Of a stretch of DNA of 64,000 nt, positions 16,215-23,400 are shown piece after piece (position 1 is the first letter of the stretch; every line of letters begins with the position of its first letter). Under the pieces are notes generated by a model. That model saw only the letters and a program-made list of their open reading frames with translations, was not told the DNA's origin and ran no database searches. The stretch is from Candidatus Hydrogenedentota bacterium. Lineage in GTDB: Bacteria > Hydrogenedentota > Hydrogenedentia > Hydrogenedentales > JAEUWI01. The position numbers were made by a program, and so were the translations under genes. Where the stretch lies: assembly GCA_019637335.1 (NCBI GenBank), contig JAHBVV010000008.1:124001-188000 (forward strand), read 5' to 3'.

Positions 16215-17042
16215 ATGAGTGTAAGCGATGACATGCAGCAGCCATTTTCCAAGCGTCACTGCTTCGGAGCGAATACCCCTGAGATTACTATCTGGGAAGA
16301 CGCTCCTGAGGCGCTACGCTCATGTTTACTATTCGCGGCGAAAGAGACTTGCGATCTCTCTCCGAGTACCCTTCGCGGGATCGTATGCCAGGTGCTGCGG
16401 AGACGCCCCGATCCCTCGAATTGGTCAGAATACCCTAACATCTGGGGAGAGGTTGAGAATCTAGTTTACAGCTGTGACTGGTTTTGCGTTTACGACATTG
16501 TAGAGGCAGTTGCGCAGCACCAGCAAAGGACTTATCACCGTAACAACGACGCTTACGAGCACGAAATCAACGATTGCCTCCGAGAAATGGGGATTGGGTG
16601 GCAATTGGTGGACGGCCACGTTCTAGGGCGCGGGGAAGAAACCTACGAGAGGATCGTAGCTCAGGCAAGAGACGCACTGAACGCGGCGGCCTTGCCTACC
16701 GCTCACAGCGAACTGGCCGAAGCCCTGAACGACCTGTCAAGACGCCCAGACCCCGATCTATCAGGGGCTGTTCATCACGCCATGGCAGCGCTGGAATGCG
16801 TGGCGCGAGAGCTTGCCGGACAGCCGAACGCCCCACTGGGAAAGATAATCGCGGACAAGAAGCACCTCTTCCCAAGGCCTCTGGATGAGGTGCTGAGCAA
16901 GGCGTGGGGGTATGCCTCAGAACATGCGCGCCATGGCAGGGAGGAGCGGAACTTAAGCCGGGCTGAGGCGCAGTTGATTGTAGGACTGGCTTCTTCCGCA
17001 AGTATGTATCTAATTCAGAAGTTTGATGAAAGCGAGTCTTGA
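16215..17042 (+). CDS. AbiJ-like abortive-infection family protein
   Basis: A 275-residue soluble protein. Residues 8-135 match what I know of the AbiJ N-terminal-domain 4 type: FSKRHCFG at the start, ITIWEDAPEALRSCLLFAA, LRGIVCQVLRRRPDPSNWSE, and EINDCLREMGIGWQLVDGHV. The C-terminal part carries ELAEALNDLSRRPDPDLSGA and HHAMAALECVARELAG, typical of the helical C-terminal region of the same proteins. AbiJ-type proteins are linked to abortive infection against phages; the activity of this subtype is not established. Base composition is less GC-rich than the flanking genes. A purine-rich stretch (ggtgaaggaagaag) precedes the ATG; ATG 16233 is a possible alternative. It opens a cluster of toxin-antitoxin genes, and a small frame with a strong ribosome site begins 16 bp downstream. 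Confidence 0.75.
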   Translation: MSVSDDMQQPFSKRHCFGANTPEITIWEDAPEALRSCLLFAAKETCDLSPSTLRGIVCQVLRRRPDPSNWSEYPNIWGEVENLVYSCDWFCVYDIVEAVAQHQQRTYHRNNDAYEHEINDCLREMGIGWQLVDGHVLGRGEETYERIVAQARDALNAAALPTAHSELAEALNDLSRRPDPDLSGAVHHAMAALECVARELAGQPNAPLGKIIADKKHLFPRPLDEVLSKAWGYASEHARHGREERNLSRAEAQLIVGLASSASMYLIQKFDESES

Positions 17043-17058
17043 ATAGGAGGATGTTCCC

Positions 17059-17355
17059 ATGCCAACGAGGCGACGCAAGATTGAAGTCCATCGCCTGACG
17101 ATTTCGGGGCTGCCTGAAGGCACGCCTTACGGGACCTTCCTGCACAATTTGCGCGGGCGGACGCGGCCAGTTGCCCTTTCAGGACGAAATATTGAGGGGG
17201 ACTCCGAACCCCAGGCGATGCGTGGGGCTATGCTGCGCTGCCCTTCGGGGCGACTCTTGGGTACGTTGCAGGTTGGCGTTTGGCCGGGCGCGCGAACGCG
17301 CATTTGGCGCGATCGTGCGGCACAGTGTTGGGTGGTTTGGGTTGGGACGTGGTGA
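17059..17355 (+). CDS. Small hypothetical gene after abiJ-like gene, probably truncated
   Basis: ATG 17059 has an AGGAGG site 8 bp upstream and starts 16 bp after the AbiJ-like gene, so translation initiation looks real. The first 45 residues (MPTRRRKIEVHRLTISGLPE, then GTPYGTFLHNL) have plausible protein character. From about 17195 the frame runs into the direct repeats of this gap and becomes low-complexity (WPGARTRIWRD, WVVWVGTW). The natural reading is a small partner gene whose 3' part has been replaced by repeat DNA. No family was recognised. An open tail from about 17535 to 17688 (NQGWITHDALFIHNPNASNP) might be its displaced remainder; that is speculative. Confidence 0.35.
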   Translation: MPTRRRKIEVHRLTISGLPEGTPYGTFLHNLRGRTRPVALSGRNIEGDSEPQAMRGAMLRCPSGRLLGTLQVGVWPGARTRIWRDRAAQCWVVWVGTW

Positions 17356-17450
17356 TGGGATGTTGGTTGCTTCTGTTGCCGCCGGCAGGAATGCCCGCGA
17401 TCCTTTTTGTGCGATGGCGTGGCACAGTGTTGGGTGGTTTGGGGTTGGGG
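17290..17450. repeat. Direct repeats in the abiJ-higBA gap
   Basis: GGCACAGTGTTGGGTGGTTT occurs at 17319 and again at 17421, each followed by GGG(G)TTGGG. The units are preceded by related GCGATCGTGCGG and GCGATGGCGTGG stretches. On the minus strand they resemble the tandem 100-bp repeats at 40967-41160 (GTGCCGC-GATCGC...GCGTTCG), so one dispersed family may be involved. Confidence 0.55.
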
Positions 17451-17684
17451 GAGTCGCTCGTGCGGGGTGGTTGGGTTGGATTCCAGGGAGCAAGGAGAAT
17501 ACGCGGCTCTTGAGAGGCGCCATACCGACCCATTGAACCAGGGTTGGATCACGCACGACGCCTTGTTCATTCACAACCCAAACGCATCAAACCCGATTTC
17601 GGATCGAATCTGGGACGTTATTCCCCATCTCGTGGACATAGGCGGGCGATGGCATTGGAGTGACCAACTCGGCGAGCAGCCGTC

Positions 17685-17978
17685 TTAGCTTGGCCCTACG
17701 AGCTCCAGGTGCAGACGTTTCCCGAGGGCGTGGGCGGCGCGTTGGAGGGTGTGCAGGGTGACCGAGGTGTTGCCCGGGTCGAGGAGGCGGTCGAGGGCCG
17801 GGCGGCTGGTTTTCATGCGGCGGGCCATGGCGGATTTGGAGAGGCCTTCGGCCTCCATCGATTGGCGGATCTGCATTGCGAGGACTTCTTTGAGCGCCTG
17901 GGTTTCGCATTCGGCGAGGAGGCCCTCTTCCGCGAGGAAATCATCGAAGCCGGAACCCACGTGTTTGTTCTTATTCAT
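17685..17978 (-). CDS. HigA-like XRE-family antitoxin
   Basis: A 97-residue protein starting at ATG 17978. Residues 35-85 form a Cro/CI-type helix-turn-helix: MQIRQSMEAEGLSKSAMARR, then MKTSRPALDRLLDPGNTSVT, then LHTLQRAAHALGKRLHLELV. This is the architecture of antitoxins paired with Gp49/HigB toxins. It begins 2 bp after the toxin gene's stop codon, so the toxin comes first in the operon, as in HigBA systems. It should bind and neutralise the toxin and repress the shared promoter together with it. The 18-bp palindrome in that promoter is the probable operator. Family assignment is firm from sequence style; the precise subtype is not. Confidence 0.88.
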   Translation of the reverse strand: MNKNKHVGSGFDDFLAEEGLLAECETQALKEVLAMQIRQSMEAEGLSKSAMARRMKTSRPALDRLLDPGNTSVTLHTLQRAAHALGKRLHLELVGPS

Positions 17979-17980
17979 AA

Positions 17981-18340
17981 TTATTCTCCGGGGCGGCGGC
18001 GAAGCGTCGCGAATCGTTGCGCGGCGAGGTTCAAGTCTTTGCCGGGTGTTTTCTGCATCTTCTTGATGAATCCGTGGAGCAATATGATTTCACCGCCGTG
18101 AATGCCGAAGATGATCCGGGCGATTCGCTTGTCGGAAATGTTACTGCGCACTTCCCAGAGTCCATTGCCGAGGGAACGGCACACGGGCAGGCCAACCGGC
18201 CAGCCGAATTCCACTATCTGGATATCCGTTCCGATGATACGGCAGTCGTCGCGACTGAGGCGTTTGAGCCAACGGCGCACCGGCTCATCGCCAGTTGCCG
18301 TTGCATAGAAGCGCGCCACAACTTTCTTCGCGGATGCCAT
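17981..18340 (-). CDS. HigB/Gp49-like RelE-superfamily toxin
   Basis: A 119-residue protein starting at ATG 18340. It has the RelE/Gp49-type toxin layout: the N-terminal helical DEPVRRWLKRLSRDDCRIIG, GWPVGLPVCRSLGNGLWEVR (the conserved L-x-x-GLWE-R strand), RIARIIFGIHGGEIILLHGF and the closing IKKMQKTPGKDLNLA. In characterised relatives these residues form an mRNA interferase active on ribosomes. Arg and Lys positions in ELR/FKKKT-type strands are present here as IKKMQKTP. It lies directly upstream of the HTH antitoxin and just downstream of a palindromic operator. Catalytic competence looks retained, since there is no frameshift or truncation. Confidence 0.88.
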   Translation of the reverse strand: MASAKKVVARFYATATGDEPVRRWLKRLSRDDCRIIGTDIQIVEFGWPVGLPVCRSLGNGLWEVRSNISDKRIARIIFGIHGGEIILLHGFIKKMQKTPGKDLNLAAQRFATLRRRPGE

Positions 18341-18346
18341 GGCTTA

Positions 18347-18375
18347 ATTTTGCACCAAATTTGGTGCATTGTCCA
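18347..18375 (-). promoter_or_regulatory. Promoter and 18-bp palindromic operator of the first HigBA pair
   Basis: TGCACCAAATTTGGTGCA (18351-18368) is a perfect palindrome. On the minus strand TGGACA (18375-18370) and CAAAAT (18352-18347) flank it with a 17-bp spacer, so antitoxin binding would cover the promoter. The toxin ATG follows a few bases later. Confidence 0.75.
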
Positions 18376-18524
18376 GTGCTCGAATGGCCCCATCTATGAC
18401 GTTTCCGAACAAGTGAGTATTCCGACGATTCCGCCCACCTAATCCGAAGGAAGGCGGCCATTCATCGGAGCGTAGCGACGCGGGTGGTTCAACTGTTTGG
18501 TTTCTTGTATCGTATCACCCGGCG

Positions 18525-18720
18525 GGAGTCAATGGCTTCTTCTTGCGCATGGATTCTCCCTTGAGGGTGATGGTGTAGGCGCCGTCGAGGAGGCGTTCCT
18601 TCATTTCGCTGCGAATCGCGTAGTCCGGGTAGCGCCGGTAGACCTCGCGGATGAGGTGGTCGCCCCGGAGCGGTTGCTTTGCGAGCCAGTGGATTGCGCG
18701 CGCCCGCTAGGCGCTTTCCG
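18525..18720 (-). pseudogene. C-terminal part of a split SocA/Panacea-like gene
   Basis: On the minus strand the frame RARAIHWLAKQPLRGDHLIR, then EVYRRYPDYAIRSEMKERLL, then DGAYTITLKGESMRKKKPLT runs to a stop near 18526. It has a protein-like composition but no start and begins after a TAG. Its first codons (18720-18680) repeat the DNA at 19711-19671, where the N-terminal half of a related frame ends. It looks like the displaced 3' part of the gene whose 5' part lies at 19636-20020. Confidence 0.6.
18680..18720. repeat. Left copy of a 41-bp direct repeat flanking the DUF6932/HTH cassette
   Basis: tgcgagccagtggattgcgc and the following 21 bases match 19671-19711 (tgcgagccagcgggttacgc onward) at 36 of 41 positions in the same orientation. 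The repeats bracket the two plus-strand genes at 18766-19646 and coincide with the break point of the minus-strand SocA/Panacea-like gene. Confidence 0.75.
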
Positions 18721-18729
18721 AACAAGCCC

Positions 18730-18765
18730 TTGACGCCCTGGCAACCCAACGATATAATTGGGTTG
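18730..18765 (+). promoter_or_regulatory. Promoter and operator of the DUF6932/HTH pair (leaderless transcript)
   Basis: TTGACG (18730-18735) and TATAAT (18753-18758) have a 17-bp spacer. CAACCCAA (18742-18749) and TTGGGTTG (18758-18765) form perfect 8-bp inverted arms overlapping the -10 box. The ATG follows at 18766, about where transcription should begin, so the mRNA is probably leaderless. The HTH protein of the pair is the obvious repressor. Confidence 0.75.
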
Positions 18766-19215
18766 ATGGTTCCGGACTTCGATAGCCGGGGTAACCTGCC
18801 GCCCGGTGTTCACAGTGCCACCTGGACGGAGTTTATCGAACGATTTGGGTACACCGCCCATCGCCGAACGCTTATTGACGGGATCCGGAGCGCTATTCTG
18901 CCCTTGAGAGCGGCGGGATGCAGCACGATCTACATCAATGGCAGCTTCGTAACGGATAAGGCGGCGCCGCTGGACTTCGACGCGGCATGGGCGACGGAAG
19001 GGGTGGATCTGGAGCGCCTCCTGGCGTTGGTGCCGGTCTTTTTCCGGTTTGAGAACAAGCGGGCTGCCCAGAAGGCGAAATTTGGCGGCGAGTTCTTTCC
19101 GTCGACCACAACGGCAGGACCCGCCGGCCGGACTTTTCTGGAATTCTTTCAAATCGACCGGGGCGGGCGTGCGAAGGGGATTGTACGTATCAACCTCGAG
19201 GACATCGCGCTATGA
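18766..19215 (+). CDS. DUF6932-type nucleotidyltransferase-like protein (putative toxin partner)
   Basis: A 149-residue protein starting at ATG 18766. The core IYINGSFVTDKAAPLDFDAA matches the G-S-x(10)-D-x-D pattern of nucleotidyltransferase-fold proteins, and from memory of the family it fits DUF6932. GSFVT supplies the GS motif and DFD the metal-binding acids. The C-terminal part (FFQIDRGGRAKGIVRINLE) looks complete. It overlaps the next gene by ATGA (19212-19215), so it is coupled to an XRE-type HTH protein. MNT-like proteins paired with small HTH or helical partners can form toxin-antitoxin modules; that role here is an inference. The promoter carries an inverted repeat typical of autoregulated modules. 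Confidence 0.65.
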   Translation: MVPDFDSRGNLPPGVHSATWTEFIERFGYTAHRRTLIDGIRSAILPLRAAGCSTIYINGSFVTDKAAPLDFDAAWATEGVDLERLLALVPVFFRFENKRAAQKAKFGGEFFPSTTTAGPAGRTFLEFFQIDRGGRAKGIVRINLEDIAL

Positions 19216-19646
19216 TTCAGAACGAACGCGAATACCGCATCACGAAATCGCAGGCGGAGAAGTTCGCCCGGGCGCTGGAAGGATTTGGCGCGAATGGCGC
19301 CAGCGATTTGCCCCTGGCGGAACTGCAACGGTCTGCCCTGGCGAGCCAGTTGGACGAACTTCGCGAGCAACTGGCGGAATACGACGCCCTGAAGTCCGGC
19401 GGGATTCGGGAGATTGCCGTTCATTCCCTTGAGGAGTTGCCGCTTGCCCTGATTCGCGCCCGTATTGCGACGGGCCTTAGCCAGAAGCAACTCGCGGAAC
19501 GCCTGGGCCTGAAAGAACAGCAGATCCAGCGATATGAATCCAGTGCGTTTGCCGGGGCCAGTCTGCACCGGCTGCAGGACATTTCCGGGGCGCTGGGGTT
19601 GCGGATAACGGGCGCGATCCACCTGTCAGCGCCGGTTCCGCGTTGA
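19212..19646 (+). CDS. XRE-family helix-turn-helix partner of the DUF6932 protein (putative antitoxin)
   Basis: A 144-residue protein whose ATG overlaps the stop of the preceding gene. The N-terminal half is helical and probably coiled (EREYRITKSQAEKFARALEG, then ASQLDELREQLAEYDALKSG). The C-terminal half is a Cro/CI-type HTH: ALIRARIATGLSQKQLAERL, GLKEQQIQRYESSAFAGASL and LHRLQDISGALGLRITG. This two-part layout, next to a DUF6932 gene, is one I know as a recurrent gene pair. It probably represses the shared promoter through the 8-bp inverted repeat at 18742-18765 and may neutralise the partner. The pair sits between 41-bp direct repeats within another gene, suggesting that it moved as a cassette. 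Confidence 0.75.
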   Translation: MIQNEREYRITKSQAEKFARALEGFGANGASDLPLAELQRSALASQLDELREQLAEYDALKSGGIREIAVHSLEELPLALIRARIATGLSQKQLAERLGLKEQQIQRYESSAFAGASLHRLQDISGALGLRITGAIHLSAPVPR

Positions 19647-20020
19647 ACCGCGCCATCGGTAGATCGGCCTTGCGAGCCAGCGGGTTACGCGCGCCCGCTC
19701 GGGGCTTTCCGCCGCCCAGGCCTGACCCGCGAGCGGCGTGCGGAGATCAACCTGGTTGCGCCCGGCCGCAATCCAGCCCCGTTTGACCATCAGATCCAAG
19801 TCATTCGTGGCCTGGAACGAGTAGCAGCCGTATTTGCAGGGCACGAAGGTGTAGTGGGGCGTGCCGGATTCCCGCACATAGAGGAAGAGTAGCTTTTGCA
19901 GGTCCAGCTTGCTCAGGCGCCCCCCGGCGGCATGGAGCAGGAAGAGGAGCAGTCGCCTGGCGGTGATAGACCGGATCCGCCGCGGAAGGCCATTCGGGCT
20001 CTCTGCAGGGCAATCGCGTT
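19636..20020 (-). pseudogene. N-terminal part of a split SocA/Panacea-like (DUF4065-like) gene
   Basis: The minus-strand frame contains SITARRLLLFLLHAAGGRLS, KLDLQKLLFLYVRESGTPHY, TFVPCKYGCYSFQATNDLDL and MVKRGWIAAGRNQ. The phrases KL-LQKLLFL and FVP-KYG-YSF are characteristic of the SocA/Panacea (DUF4065-like) antitoxin-chaperone fold. The frame then reads AAESPERARVTRWLAR and loses sense as it crosses the 41-bp repeat. The continuation (RWLAKQPLRGDHLIREVY) is found at 18525-18720, beyond the two plus-strand genes. No good start codon with a ribosome site is visible upstream, so the 5' end may also be damaged. Confidence 0.6.
19671..19711. repeat. Right copy of the 41-bp direct repeat
   Basis: Partner of the copy at 18680-18720, differing at five positions. 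It codes (minus strand) for SPERARVTRWLA in the N-terminal fragment of the split SocA/Panacea-like gene. Confidence 0.75.
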
Positions 20021-20233
20021 TAAACTTCCAACTCGAGCCGAGCGCCACATGAACCACCTTCCATGTTAAGAAGGGCGCGTGTTGGAGCGCTGGCATTTCG
20101 CCCGCGGCGAATCCCTGACCTTGCCGGCACAGATGCCGGCGCTCCAAGACGCTCACTATCGTTGATTCAAGGTTCCAAATCGACTCAAGTTTACGCCCAT
20201 ATAACGAGATCGAGTTTAAATGCGATTGCCCTG
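20005..20233. repeat. Inverted-repeat-bounded segment upstream of the giant lipoprotein gene
   Basis: CAGGGCAATCGCGTTTAAACT near 20006-20026 and AGTTTAAATGCGATTGCCCTG near 20213-20232 are inverted copies with about one mismatch. Inside is a second palindromic unit, TTGGAGCGCTGGCATTT through GATGCCGGCGCTCCAA (about 20081-20146), of the same GGAGCGC type found in the miniature elements farther right. No gene is seen in 20021-20416. Confidence 0.6.
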
Positions 20234-20416
20234 GGGCTCTCTGGGAACCGTGCGCTTGAATTTGTTGTGTTGTGCTAAACTTCGCGCGGGTTGATTGCTG
20301 CCTGGATCCCCTTCCTTGCAGGCGTTTCGTGTTGTTCCTCCGTGACCATTGTGCGCTATCAATCCGCCCTTATTCTGAATTCCTGTGGGATGCCTGTGTT
20401 CCGGGAGAACGTATTG

Positions 20417-23400
20417 ATGAAGCGCTGGGCCTCGAGTATAACGGTTCTATTGGCGTTGCATGTGGCGATCGGCGGCACGGGTTGCCCCCCGCCCGGCACA
20501 TCGGTTGCGGTCCCGAATCTGGTGGGGTTGTCTCAATCCGCGGCGGAGGCGGCGCTGGAGGAAGCGGGATTGATCCTCGGGCCGGTGTCCGAGGCCTTCA
20601 GCGATAGCGTTGCCGCCGGGCTGATAATCTCCCAGCGACCGTCCGCAGGCTCAACTGTCGCATCCGGAACCTCGGTGTCGATTACCGTTTCGCTGGGGCT
20701 TGAACCCGCTGTTGACGACGGGGAAGGTGTCCCGCCGCCACCGGTGGTGACGGCGCCGTCGCTGGAGACATCGGAGAACCGTATCCGGCTGACGGGCCAG
20801 ACGATCGCGCGGGGGGCCATTCGTGTGAACGGTGGCGCCGCACTCGCCGAGACGTCCGCGGACGCCGGCGGCGCGTTTGCGCTGGAAGTCGCGTTGCGCC
20901 CGAACCGGAAGAATCAGCTGTTTGTCATTGTGCGAAACGCCCGCGGCCTGGAAAGCCCGCCCGCTGTCATTCAGGTCGTTCAGGACGCCGAGGCTCCGTC
21001 GCTGCATATCGACTTTCCGCCGGATGGCGCCACGCTGACGAACGAGTCGATAACGGTCGCGGGGCGCGTGTCCGACCTGCTCAGCGGGTTCATGGGGCTT
21101 GCCGTCGAGGTAAACGGCGCGCCCGCCGCCGTGGCGATCGGCATTGGATCCAATGGCACCTTCGACCGCCCGAACGTGCCGCTGGCCCCCGGCCTTAACC
21201 GCATCACGGCCGTGGCGACGGATGCGCTGGGCAATACCGTGGAGCGGGGGATTACCGTGACCCGGGTGGAGCCTGTTGGGACACGCCTGTCAACGGTTTC
21301 CGGGGACGGCCAGTCGGCGATGGTTTACAACCGGCTTCCTCAACCCTTGCGCGTTCGAATGATTCAGCCGGACGGCACGCCGTTTGCCGGGAAACTGGTC
21401 ACGTTCCGGGTCACGCGAAGCAACGGCTTACTCGGCCCGCTTCCCAACGAGATCGACGCGCGCGCGCGCGCTGTCCAGGTGGCCACGAACGCGGATGGGG
21501 AGGCGGCGGTTTACTTCTGGATGGGCAGCGACGCCGGCTGCGGCAACAATCGGGTCGAGGTGACGAGCACGGACATCAGCGGCACGACTTTTTTCTGCGC
21601 GACCGCGTTGCCTGGCCCGCCCAGCCAGATCAATATTGGCAGCGGCAACTACCAGCGCGGGGAAGCGGGCGCGCCGCTTCCCGACCCGCTCCGGGTCTGG
21701 GTCAATGACGGCTGCAACGGGATAGGCGGTACTCGGGTCACCTTCACCGTGATTTCGGGTGGCGGGCGCGTTAACGGCCAGGAAAGCGTAACCGTGGAAA
21801 CAAGCGCCACCGGGCACGCCCAGGTGAGCCTTGAGCTGGGGGCCCGCGGCGGAAACAATCGGGTCACCGCGACATTCGCTGAGAACCCGGGCCTCGCCGC
21901 CACCTTTGAGGCCTACGGTCAGAAACGAAACAGCACGTTGCCGACAACCTTCACCGGGGTCGTGATCGACAATGCGAGCCAGCCCATTGGGGGCGTTGGC
22001 TGCACCCTCCTGGTGAATAACACCACGCTTTTCTCCGGCGTCAGGACCGACGCCGAGGGCCGGTTCCACTTCGACGGCCTTCCCCCGGGACCAGCCCAGT
22101 TCTTTCTGGATGGTCTCCAGGCCACCGAAGTGGGTGGCGTGGCGGTCCCTCCGGGCTCGTTTCCCGGGCTTTCCTACAACCTTGTTATTGTTCCCAACGC
22201 CGCCAACAGCCTGTCCACGCCGGTGAAGCTTCCTCCGCTCAATCCGGCGAATGCCGTGCTATACGATGGATCCCGGGATATCACCCTGACCATCGCGGGC
22301 GTTGAGGGCCTCGAAATGCGCATCAAGGCCGGCAGCATGACCCGCCGTGACGGGACGCGCCCGAGCCTGGAATCGCCGCAGGTGGTGTCGCTGGACCAGG
22401 TCCACCACGATGCCGTGCCCATGCCCATGCCCGACGGCGTGGCGCCGCCCTTCGCCTGGACGTTGCAGCCCGCCAGCGCCACCTTCGACCCGCCCGTGGA
22501 AGTGATCTATCCCAATATCACCGGCCTCGATCCGGGCGCGATTGCCTACTTCCTGAGCTACAACCACGACAATGAGCAGTTTGATATCGTGGGTTCGGGA
22601 GCGGTCAGCGAGGATGGGAGCGTCATCCAGTCCGATCCGGGAAGCGGGCTCACCATTTCCGGCTGGGGCGGCAACTGCCCGCCCTATGCCGTGACCGGCG
22701 ATGTTAACGAGAAATGTCCAGACGAGGACTGGGGCCCGAACGGCTGCGGTTCGCCGACAGTAGAGACGCCGGTTCCCATTCCGCAGAACGTTGTGGTGCC
22801 GGGCCTCCTGGGGCCGGGATACTACGTGCCCTTGCATCCCGCGTGCGACAACCACGATATCTGCTATGCAACCTGCGGGAAGACCCAGACCGAATGCGAC
22901 CTAGACTTCCTGTCGGATCTGCTCAAGCAATGTGACCAATACATCCCCGCGCTGGATATCGTGGCGAGGAACCGGTGCGCCGTGGTTGCGGCGGCGTACA
23001 CGACGGCTGTTGCCACCTTCGGCGAAGAGGCGCACCGGACCTCCCAGGAGCGGCTGCAGGAATGTGGAAAGTGCGGCAAGGCCGGCGGGCCGGGCGTCAA
23101 ACAGGATTCGCTAGAGTCGCTCTACGAGGACTATGACCGGGATCTCATGCCGGATGAGTGGGAGCTGGAAATGGGCCTCGATCCCAGCACGCCGGCGGAC
23201 GCCTTCCTGGACCCGGATGGTGATGGCCTTCCGAATTTCTACGAATTCCTGATGGGAACGGATCCCCTGCTGGCGGACACCGATGGCGACGGGATTGACG
23301 ATTTCCAGTTCACGATCGCGCTGCAGCCCGAGTTGCCGGACCGGCTTGACCCCACCTGGCGCCTGAGCCTGCTCGGCCAGGTGGTGACGCCCGACGCGGC

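Noticed and set aside
17535-17690. Short plus-strand frame (NQGWITHDALFIHNPNASNP) before the HigA gene
   Set aside because: It has no start of its own and could be chance; only mentioned as a possible displaced tail of the truncated gene after the AbiJ-like gene.
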